DNA from: a bacterium UBP4_UBA6127 | GTDB lineage: Bacteria; UBP4; UBA4092 | Direction: 5' to 3' | Length of the DNA stretch: 28,357 bases | Assembly: GCA_002428325.1 (NCBI GenBank) | Contig: DIVR01000049.1 | Coordinates: forward strand, 1-28,357 | Shown: positions 1-6,413 of the stretch, piece by piece | Numbering within the stretch: the stretch's first letter is position 1 | How the letters are laid out: each line of letters begins with the position of its first letter | Program-made: the position numbers and the translations under genes | Notes under the pieces: generated by a model | Told to the model about the DNA's origin: nothing | Database searches by the model: none | The model's input: the letters and a program-made list of their open reading frames with translations, nothing else

Positions 1-12
1 CGCCTTTGCCAT
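1..12 (-). CDS. tuf: Start of a gene reading MAKA..., probably elongation factor Tu (partial)
   Basis: Only four codons are inside the window: ATG GCA AAG GCG. They are preceded by AAGGAG eight bases upstream (rc of 21-26), a strong ribosome binding site. MAKA is the usual beginning of bacterial EF-Tu (MAKAKFERTKPH...), and a tRNA-Thr gene directly upstream on the same strand is a classic arrangement (thrT-tufB in E. coli). Identification is inferred from these four residues and the tRNA neighbour, so another MAKA-starting protein is possible. Confidence 0.45.
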
Positions 13-149
13 AGGTCTTTCTCCTTAAAATATTTATCCTTATTTTTAAAGGTATAAAAATCTTCTATCTTGATTCAGTCCCAACCTGCCAGGAATTTTA
101 CTAACAAGGAAGGATAAAATCGCTGATTCTTGAGTATTCAGGAGTAATC

Positions 150-225
150 TGGAGCCCAGGAGCAGGATCGAACTGCTGACCTCATCCTTACCAAGGATGT
201 GCTCTGCCAACTGAGCTACCTGGGC
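150..225 (-). tRNA. tRNA-Thr (anticodon GGU)
   Basis: The complement folds as a full cloverleaf. The acceptor stem is GCCCAGG/CCTGGGC and the D arm GCTC-GAGC. The anticodon stem is CATCC/GGATG with loop TTGGTAA (anticodon GGT), and the T arm is AGCAG/CTGCT with loop TTCGATC. The discriminator is T at 153, and CCA is encoded at 152-150. It is probably co-transcribed with the MAKA gene that starts at position 12. Confidence 0.97.
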
Positions 226-283
226 CTTGATATACACCTATCCCTAAAACTGCCAAGGGTCTTACTGTTTATTCTCTATGCAC

Positions 284-348
284 AAAAAGCCTGAACCTAA
301 TGACCTCAGGCTGTTTATATACTCAAAAACCGGCAATCTGGAGGGCCG
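284..348 (-). terminator. Two tandem hairpin-T5 elements in the tRNA-Thr leader
   Basis: On the minus strand, GCCTGA (311-306), an 11-nt loop and TCAGGC (294-289) are followed by T5 (288-284), an intrinsic-terminator shape. Just upstream, CGGC (348-345), a 10-nt loop and GCCG (334-331) are followed by G and T5 (329-325), a weaker version. Both lie between the best promoter (364-393) and tRNA-Thr. They could be attenuators or could stop read-through from the toxin operon upstream. Their effect is inferred from shape only. Confidence 0.45.
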
Positions 349-363
349 ATTTCAAAGACTTAT

Positions 364-393
364 ATCTTACCGAATTCTTTACCCCCCTGTCAA
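364..393 (-). promoter_or_regulatory. Sigma70-type promoter driving tRNA-Thr and the MAKA gene
   Basis: On the minus strand there is a perfect -35 TTGACA (393-388), an 18-base spacer beginning with six G, and a -10 TAAGAT (369-364), which matches consensus at 4 of 6. Transcription would start near 357, giving about 130 nt of leader before tRNA-Thr. The nearer stretch (226-283) offers no comparable pair. Confidence 0.6.
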
Positions 394-490
394 CACGCTT
401 TTTCCTAACCCTCTTAATCGGTTGCTCCCATCTCCTCTAACCACAATATATTGTATGTGGGGAGGCCGCTGATACTATTATGGAATAACC

Positions 491-538
491 AAAAAAAAGG
501 ATTTAAGACTAAGAGAAAAACGGGAAGGCTAAAGTCCT
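491..538 (-). terminator. Probable terminator of the HTH-peptidase/toxin operon
   Basis: On the minus strand AGGACTTTAG (538-529) pairs imperfectly, 8 of 10, with CTTAAATCCT (507-498), and a T8 run ends at 491. It lies 12 bases after the toxin stop codon, as expected for an operon end. The stem is interrupted, so efficiency is uncertain. Confidence 0.45.
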
Positions 539-549
539 GTTCCAAACCA

Positions 550-870
550 TTATGGCTGATAATCAATTAAAACAGCTACCGTTACAGTTATCTGTCTTAA
601 GATATCGGGTGAGATTTCTCCAATCTTCCGGCTGAATCTTTCATAAGAAGCACATCGAATCTGGAAACAATCAGCTACAGATTCTTTCTTTAACCCGTTT
701 TTCTTATCAGGACTGACTGGAATATGCCAGAATGAACCCTTTTTCCCTGCATCTGTTAAAGGAACTACAATTTTAATCGGCAAGTACCTGCCTAAAGCAT
801 CAGAATTAATCACAATCGCCGGACGTTCCTTTTTTATCTCTGCTCCTTTTTGAGGCTCAAAATCTACCAA
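550..870 (-). CDS. MazF/PemK-family mRNA interferase toxin, N-terminus probably damaged
   Basis: MazF/PemK toxins are small beta-barrel endoribonucleases that cleave mRNA. The readable protein (106 aa) carries family hallmarks: KKERPAIVIN, VPLT in mid-protein, FQIRCASYERF and a C-terminal helix. The only in-frame start is TTG at 870, with GAGGGG eight bases upstream. However, the codons just before it (887-871) read RGEIG, which continues the usual MazF opening RGEIWLVDF, and are cut off by TAA. Adding one A in the AAA run near 885 would give a frame opening TTG ATT TTT CCT AAA AGA GGG directly after the upstream gene's stop. So this is either a shortened toxin or an N-terminal frameshift. 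It follows the XRE-peptidase gene by about 30 bases, and that protein is a plausible antitoxin or regulator. Confidence 0.8.
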   Translation of the reverse strand: MVDFEPQKGAEIKKERPAIVINSDALGRYLPIKIVVPLTDAGKKGSFWHIPVSPDKKNGLKKESVADCFQIRCASYERFSRKIGEISPDILRQITVTVAVLIDYQP

Positions 871-900
871 CCCAATTTCCCCTCTTTAGGAAAAATCAAA

Positions 901-2103
901 CTACCCTTCAATTATGGCTCCTTCAGAAAACTCCCTCCATTCAGTATCATTCTCATAATATTCTTTGGCCTGAAGAGCTTCCTTCTCTAAGATTTTATGC
1001 CTTTGGGCAAGGGGTAGTTTCATGATCTCCCGAATATTCTTCAATCCCTCAGGAATTGTTATGCCTTTATTGTTTCCTAAGAGTTTTATTGCTTTTTCAG
1101 AGTCTATCAACCCTTCATTATAGGCGCGAAGAACCATTTTATCTTTCCATTGGGGAATCTCTACCTCAAGCTGTCCTGGTTCTTTCTTCCGCATACCCAT
1201 CCCGCTTAAATACCTATACCAGTCTTTATTTAACTCCTGAGTAATAATATTCAAATCCTGGAATCGATATAATAGTGACTGAATACTCATTTTGAAAAAA
1301 GATTTATAAATAAGCATTTCTTCTAAAGAAAGTTGATGCCTTTTTCGGCCGACCACTTTATAAACCGTGTCCGCAGGAGCTAAAAAAGAACCGGCAAACC
1401 GATTGGCAGCCTTTTCTGTGTCAAGACCCTCTTCACATTCTAATACGATATGCCCCAATTCATGGCTCAAATTAAGTCGTTGACGGTCCCCGGATTCCAC
1501 CTTTTTGCTGACAACTCCAAAAGCTAGGATTTCTCCCTCTGAATTTTTAGCAAGAGCTGAAATGCCATCAAACTTATGCGAACCCTTATCAATTTCAATG
1601 ACATGGATTCTCTGATCTTCCAAAAGTGCCGTTATATTGTCTATTGGGTCCAATCCCAATTGCCATTCCTTCCGTAAATCTTTGGCAGCTTCTTCTGCTT
1701 TATCTAATGAATTTACTTTTATATTCTTCGGGCAAATCGGTTGAGTATCTCCAATCAATGACTGTAACTCTACTCGGGTTTCCAACTCCTGTTCTACCTG
1801 GCACTTAATCTGGGCCTGGACCTTTTCACCCATTCCCACCCGTTTCCGAAACCCCATAAACTCAACCTGAATCCCCGGTTCACTCATTAAATAAGAGGGT
1901 CTGACATCATAATATTGCGCCAGCTTCTGGATAACTTTGGGGGAGGGATAATCTTTCCCCAGTTCATATTTTGATAAGGCTTGTTTGGTTACTATCTTTT
2001 CCAGAACCCCCGATAACCCCTCTAAAGAAAGGCCTTGTGCCATTCTTAACTGTTTGATCCTTCTCCCAATATGGGTCATTTTGCTTCTCTTTTCGGTGGG
2101 CAT
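901..2103 (-). CDS. XRE-family HTH regulator fused to ImmA/IrrE zinc metallopeptidase
   Basis: A 400-residue fusion. Residues about 11-70 form a Cro/C1-type helix-turn-helix (IGRRIKQLRMAQGLSLEGL ... QALSKYELGKDYPS). Residues about 150-250 are an ImmA/IrrE peptidase with zinc motif HELGH (214-218) and a downstream Glu in TEKAANRFAGSFLAP (third ligand, about 230). Such proteins repress promoters and cleave partner regulators after a stress signal; in phage and mobile elements they act as antirepressors or antitoxins. ATG at 2103 is chosen because AGGGAG lies six bases upstream. An earlier TTG at 2124 would read through that site. The gene precedes the MazF-like gene, so the two look like a toxin-antitoxin-type pair. 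The C-terminal 150 residues are unassigned. Confidence 0.9.
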   Translation of the reverse strand: MPTEKRSKMTHIGRRIKQLRMAQGLSLEGLSGVLEKIVTKQALSKYELGKDYPSPKVIQKLAQYYDVRPSYLMSEPGIQVEFMGFRKRVGMGEKVQAQIKCQVEQELETRVELQSLIGDTQPICPKNIKVNSLDKAEEAAKDLRKEWQLGLDPIDNITALLEDQRIHVIEIDKGSHKFDGISALAKNSEGEILAFGVVSKKVESGDRQRLNLSHELGHIVLECEEGLDTEKAANRFAGSFLAPADTVYKVVGRKRHQLSLEEMLIYKSFFKMSIQSLLYRFQDLNIITQELNKDWYRYLSGMGMRKKEPGQLEVEIPQWKDKMVLRAYNEGLIDSEKAIKLLGNNKGITIPEGLKNIREIMKLPLAQRHKILEKEALQAKEYYENDTEWREFSEGAIIEG

Positions 2104-2114
2104 TGATAACTCCC

Positions 2115-2155
2115 TAGTTGACAAACTTATATCAATATCAAGATAACGTCAACTA
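2115..2155 (-). promoter_or_regulatory. Promoter with flanking inverted-repeat operator for the HTH-peptidase gene
   Basis: TAGTTGAC (2115-2122) and GTCAACTA (2148-2155) are perfect 8-bp inverted arms 33 bp apart, about three helical turns. The distal arm supplies a -35-like TTGACG (minus strand), and TATAAG lies 15 bases further between the arms. A repressor dimer on each arm could therefore loop over or cover the promoter. Self-regulation by the downstream XRE protein is an inference from position. Confidence 0.55.
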
Positions 2156-2273
2156 TTATTTTGTGGATAATAGCTAAATAAAAGAGGAGGAGGGGGGTCT
2201 CTTTGGGGCTCATAATCCATGGAAATGAGTGGGCTTTGAATGCCTATCAATCGGTCAATCTCTTTCCATTTAA

Positions 2274-5200
2274 TTATTTCAAGATTTTATCCAAGAGAGT
2301 TTGGTAGCTATTGACTACATCATATTTCACTTTACCAGCAGAAATCTTATTAAAAAGCTTCCTGGCGCAGTTAATCTTAGCCCCTTCTATTAAACGCAAA
2401 TCAAAACTATCCATTGAACCCTTAGTTTCAGCAACAAAATATATATGTTTCACAGTTCCTTCATTAAAAGCTATAGCCCAGTCCGGCGAGTAGTTACCAA
2501 CCGGGGTCGGAATGAAGAACTTTTTCGGGAGTTTGGCGTAAACACAAACTTCTCCAGCATTATCCATATCTTCAGAAAAACAGCGTTCTACGCTCCTTTC
2601 CGCCGTTCCATCCGTAAAAACATAATCCTGAACATTTTTCCTGGCCTTATATACTTTTTTGAAATCATACTCTTTTTTCCCAATAGAAAAAATATTACTG
2701 TCATACTTTTCATGAATTTGATTGTAAGAAATATGATCTACGATCATAGTGGATTTCTGCTCTTTGATTAGGTTTATGGCTTTAGCTATAAATTCTTCAG
2801 GATTCTGCTTAAAACAGGCAAAAACCGGCTTTTCAATCCCGGCCAGAATAGCTGCCACTGTTCTACGGGTAAGAGTAGTCCCTTCAGCGATTTTGCCTAG
2901 TAAATCGTATTTAATCTGGCTACTTACCGCAGTTCTCAGAGTTTCCGTCCGGGTTTTTTCCTTAACAAAACTGTCGCCTTGAGCAATGTCATCTTCATCC
3001 CAATCTTCCCTCTGGCTACCGGCAGTTACTGCATATTGCAGCTGGGTAACATCCATATTTTTATTGATATTCTGAATGGCTTTTTCTATTAGCTCTCTAC
3101 TGTTAAATTCCACAATATAGGCGTATTTTTGGTTAATATAATTCCAGAGGGTTTGAAATTCTCTTTTATAGAAATTATCGTTAAGAGGATTTTCTTTAAC
3201 GGTGGTCTTGTTGGCATCTTCCATCATCTTCTTTAATATGCTTTCATCAAAGACACTCTGGATCAACTCATGCACACCTTCTTCCATGGGAGCGAGAGAT
3301 TCAGGCAAAGGAGCCAGCCGGTTATTATCCCGGTCAATTCGATAAGCTTCTGTAACGCCATCTTTTTCGTTAATATAGTCATTTTTTATCAGATACCGGT
3401 AAATAAGATTCGCTTCTGGGGAGCTGATTTCATGGGGCTCACCATCCACCTTAATCGGTTTCCCGGTAAAATAATCTACATTTGCTTTAGAAGGCCGTTC
3501 ATACAGGGTTTCTTTGATTCCTGTTTGCAAGTCAGCGACAAATTTTTCATATCCCTCACTGGCTATCACAGTGAGAACATTGATGGAATGGACAGAATCA
3601 TTGCATCTTTCTGAATCCATCCGTTCCCCTCTCTGGTTCACACAAAGGCGTAAACCTCTTCCCACTTCCTGCCTTTTTTGGGTAACGCTGTCTCCCCCAT
3701 GTTTTAGGGTGCAAATTTGAAAGACATTCGGATTATCCCAGCCTTCCCGCAAGGCTGAATGGGAAAAAATAAACCTTACCGGTTCTTCAAAGCTTAATAA
3801 CCGTTCTTTATCCTTTAAAATCAGGTCATAAGCGGATATGTCGTCACTTTCGTCCTTGCCCCGCCCGGTAGAACTATCTATTTTGCGGCCTTGTCTATCG
3901 ATACTGAAATATCCTGTATGGGTTGCTTTGGGTTCAATAGTTTTAAGATATCTGATATAAGGAGTGTCTTCCAGCAGTAAATAATCATTCAAAACATTGA
4001 TATATTCCTCCTCAAAGATATCCCCATATTTTGAATTGATTTCTTCCCCCGATTCATCATATTTACGGTATTTGGCTACTTCATCAATAAAAAAGAGAGA
4101 AAGAGTCTTGATCCCTGATTCAAAAAGAGCTCTTTCTTTTTCGAAATGGGAAATAATGGTTTCCCGAATTTGGATTCGCCTCAGATTATCTTCTGTAACA
4201 TCCCCCCGGACTTCTCCCCGGGATAATGTCTCACCATTAGTAAAACTAACGATGCCTCGGATGGGGTCAATATCGTTGATATGGTATCCCCTATACTGCC
4301 CTAAATTATTAGATAAGGAATATAGGTCATTATCTACCCCCAGGATTCGTCCTTCCCGTTTAATTGCATTCTTGTATCTGATTTCCAGCTCGATTTTCGC
4401 CATCGGTGGTTTAGTGGAAGAAATAATGATATTTTCAAGGTATAAATAACTGTCTGTCCCTCTCAGGTTTCTTACCTCAAAACCTTTGACCTCGATTTTC
4501 TTTACCAGCCGTTTATTGAAAGCATCTATCGCATCCAACACATAAACCAGGTTATGGTGCTGGGCATGGGTGGCCGAATAGTTCAGGCAAAACAGGGGAT
4601 TAAAATTCTTTAATGACTCTTGAGTTTGGTCTCCCCCCATTTTTTGCGGCTCATCCAGAATGAGGATGGGCCGGTTGGCTTTAATGACATCAATGGGCCG
4701 ACGGCTGCCGAAATCATCCAATTTTTCGTAAATACGGCGGGCTTCCTTACTCCTGGCGCCTTCTTTCATGGAAGTATTGAACGCCTGGATATTGATAATC
4801 ATGACATTGATTCCGGCATTGGAACTGAAGTTATCTAACTCTGTTAGATTTTTACTGTTATAAATGAAAAACCTGACCTTTTTGCCGTAGTACTCCATGA
4901 AGTGGTCCTGGGTAATCTGAAAAGACTTATAGACTCCTTCCCGAATGGCAATGGAAGGTACCACCACGATAAACTTGCTCCATCCGTATCGTTTATTCAA
5001 CTCAAAAAAAGTCTTGATATAGACGTAGGTCTTGCCGGTGCCGGTTTCCATCTCTACATCCAGGCTGCATCGCCCCAGATGATTTTCCAGCTTATCTGAC
5101 AACTTGATCTTGTTTCTATCCTGCATATTCTTGATATTCTGCAGTAATTGCTCGTCATTCAATACCAATGGGCTATTTCTAAATCCCATCAAATCATCGT

Positions 5201-5375
5201 CATTATTTGAATCAGTCCCCGATAAAAAGGTTGTCTGCTCAATTGTTGGTATATTCCTGATTCCTAAATCACGCACATAACTGACTCGGTCGGAATAGGG
5301 TTGTCCGGCAAATATATCTATGACACTGTTTACGGCATCGGTCTGGTATTGCTGTATCTTAAATTGAAATTTCAT
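2274..5375 (-). CDS. res: Type III restriction enzyme Res subunit (helicase-nuclease)
   Basis: Res is the ATP-dependent translocase/nuclease subunit of type III restriction enzymes and works with Mod. The 1033-residue protein has Walker A METGTGKT (109-116), a DEPQ Walker B-like motif (about 241-244), SATHAQHHN (motif III), the motif V/VI region HSALREGWDNPNVFQI ... QEVGRGLRLC, and a C-terminal PD-(D/E)xK nuclease (SPDWAIAF about 961, ETKG about 983). Length is slightly above EcoP15I Res. ATG at 5375 is preferred: it sits one base after the RhuM stop with AAGGTAAG upstream, and MKFQFKIQQYQ is a normal Res opening. A longer frame back to 5477 would overlap RhuM by 101 bases. It is the last gene of the operon. 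Confidence 0.93.
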   Translation of the reverse strand: MKFQFKIQQYQTDAVNSVIDIFAGQPYSDRVSYVRDLGIRNIPTIEQTTFLSGTDSNNDDDLMGFRNSPLVLNDEQLLQNIKNMQDRNKIKLSDKLENHLGRCSLDVEMETGTGKTYVYIKTFFELNKRYGWSKFIVVVPSIAIREGVYKSFQITQDHFMEYYGKKVRFFIYNSKNLTELDNFSSNAGINVMIINIQAFNTSMKEGARSKEARRIYEKLDDFGSRRPIDVIKANRPILILDEPQKMGGDQTQESLKNFNPLFCLNYSATHAQHHNLVYVLDAIDAFNKRLVKKIEVKGFEVRNLRGTDSYLYLENIIISSTKPPMAKIELEIRYKNAIKREGRILGVDNDLYSLSNNLGQYRGYHINDIDPIRGIVSFTNGETLSRGEVRGDVTEDNLRRIQIRETIISHFEKERALFESGIKTLSLFFIDEVAKYRKYDESGEEINSKYGDIFEEEYINVLNDYLLLEDTPYIRYLKTIEPKATHTGYFSIDRQGRKIDSSTGRGKDESDDISAYDLILKDKERLLSFEEPVRFIFSHSALREGWDNPNVFQICTLKHGGDSVTQKRQEVGRGLRLCVNQRGERMDSERCNDSVHSINVLTVIASEGYEKFVADLQTGIKETLYERPSKANVDYFTGKPIKVDGEPHEISSPEANLIYRYLIKNDYINEKDGVTEAYRIDRDNNRLAPLPESLAPMEEGVHELIQSVFDESILKKMMEDANKTTVKENPLNDNFYKREFQTLWNYINQKYAYIVEFNSRELIEKAIQNINKNMDVTQLQYAVTAGSQREDWDEDDIAQGDSFVKEKTRTETLRTAVSSQIKYDLLGKIAEGTTLTRRTVAAILAGIEKPVFACFKQNPEEFIAKAINLIKEQKSTMIVDHISYNQIHEKYDSNIFSIGKKEYDFKKVYKARKNVQDYVFTDGTAERSVERCFSEDMDNAGEVCVYAKLPKKFFIPTPVGNYSPDWAIAFNEGTVKHIYFVAETKGSMDSFDLRLIEGAKINCARKLFNKISAGKVKYDVVNSYQTLLDKILK

Positions 5376-5376
5376 T

Positions 5377-6411
5377 CTACTTACCTTTTTTCCGTTTTTT
5401 CGGGTCAGTAAGCTTTTTGACTTTACGATCAAAATCAGATAAATATTCTTTATCTTGCTGAATCCTGAATTTGCCATATTCTTGCATGGCTAAATCTTGA
5501 GCTACCGCATGACTTATTTTTCCAGCGTTATGTAATATTTCATACTCACTAAATTTCAAAAAAGCGTCTAAACGTTCTATCCAATTCTTCATTTTCATAG
5601 GTTGTTTGCGTGCCGCCTGCAGTTCCGCATAATCCAGATACAACGACACAATGCGATTAAGATGGTCTATTTCTTTATCAGTTAAATAATTTTTTGCAAC
5701 ACTCACATCTATCGGAAGTACTTTCCCATTCGGGGCTTTTCTCCAGGAGGTCAACCCCATATACGGTTTTTTACTATCAACTCGGGTAACTATTATTTCC
5801 GCAGCTGTATGTCCTGTGATTGCAAAATGTAGTTTGTTTTGCACTGTAGCATAAAACTCACGGGTTTCAATAGCATCCTTTGAATAATCTACCGAAGTTG
5901 CATAAATATCGGTGATTTTCTGGTAAGCCATACGTTCACTAGCTCGAATTTCTCTGATTTCAGCTAGTAATTCATCAAAATAACGGGTGCTGAAACGGGA
6001 ACCATATTTGAACCTGTCATCATCAATAGCAAATCCTTTTTTGATATAGCTATGTAAAATATCAGTTGCCCAACGTCTGAACTGAGTGGCCCGCTCACTG
6101 CTAACACGATACCCTACAGCTATAACTGCTTCCAAAGAATAACATTTTAAAGTTCGCGCCACATCACGGTTTCCTTCTTTTTGAACTACCGAGAATTCCT
6201 CGGTAGTTGCTTTTTCGGAAAGTTCCTTTTCTTCATAAATGTTTTTTAAATGAAGGGAAACATTATCAGTAGTACAACCGTACAGTTCTGCAATTCTTTT
6301 CTGGGGCAACCATAAATTATCCCGTTCGAATAAAACCTCAACATTCACATCTCCAGAATCGGATTGATACAAAATAATCTCATTATCTGGGAGTCTCTTT
6401 TGATCTCTCAT
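5377..6411 (-). CDS. rhuM: RhuM family protein inserted between mod and res
   Basis: A 344-residue member of the RhuM family (COG3943, first named from a Salmonella pathogenicity island; biochemical function unknown). The N-terminus has a helix-turn-helix-like segment (LWLPQKRIAELYGCTTDNVS, 33-52) followed by the hallmark GYRVSSERATQFRRWA (100-115), resembling phage KilA-N/antirepressor modules. The basic tail ends in KKLTDPKKRKKGK. It starts 2 bases after mod and stops 1 base before res, so the three are surely co-transcribed and perhaps translationally coupled. RhuM genes recur inside restriction-modification operons. A DNA-binding or regulatory role is an inference. Confidence 0.9.
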   Translation of the reverse strand: MRDQKRLPDNEIILYQSDSGDVNVEVLFERDNLWLPQKRIAELYGCTTDNVSLHLKNIYEEKELSEKATTEEFSVVQKEGNRDVARTLKCYSLEAVIAVGYRVSSERATQFRRWATDILHSYIKKGFAIDDDRFKYGSRFSTRYFDELLAEIREIRASERMAYQKITDIYATSVDYSKDAIETREFYATVQNKLHFAITGHTAAEIIVTRVDSKKPYMGLTSWRKAPNGKVLPIDVSVAKNYLTDKEIDHLNRIVSLYLDYAELQAARKQPMKMKNWIERLDAFLKFSEYEILHNAGKISHAVAQDLAMQEYGKFRIQQDKEYLSDFDRKVKKLTDPKKRKKGK

Positions 6412-6413
6412 TT

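Noticed and set aside
46..237. 63-codon minus-strand frame
   Set aside because: It is mostly the tRNA-Thr gene read as protein.
278..472. 64-codon plus-strand frame
   Set aside because: It covers the tRNA leader hairpins and promoter on the other strand, with no ribosome binding site.
2104..2124. TTG start seven codons upstream of the XRE-ImmA gene start
   Set aside because: The extra codons contain the ribosome binding site of ATG 2103 and part of the operator.
5376..5477. Longer N-terminus for Res starting at 5477
   Set aside because: It would overlap RhuM by about 100 bases. ATG at 5375 has a ribosome binding site and a normal Res opening.
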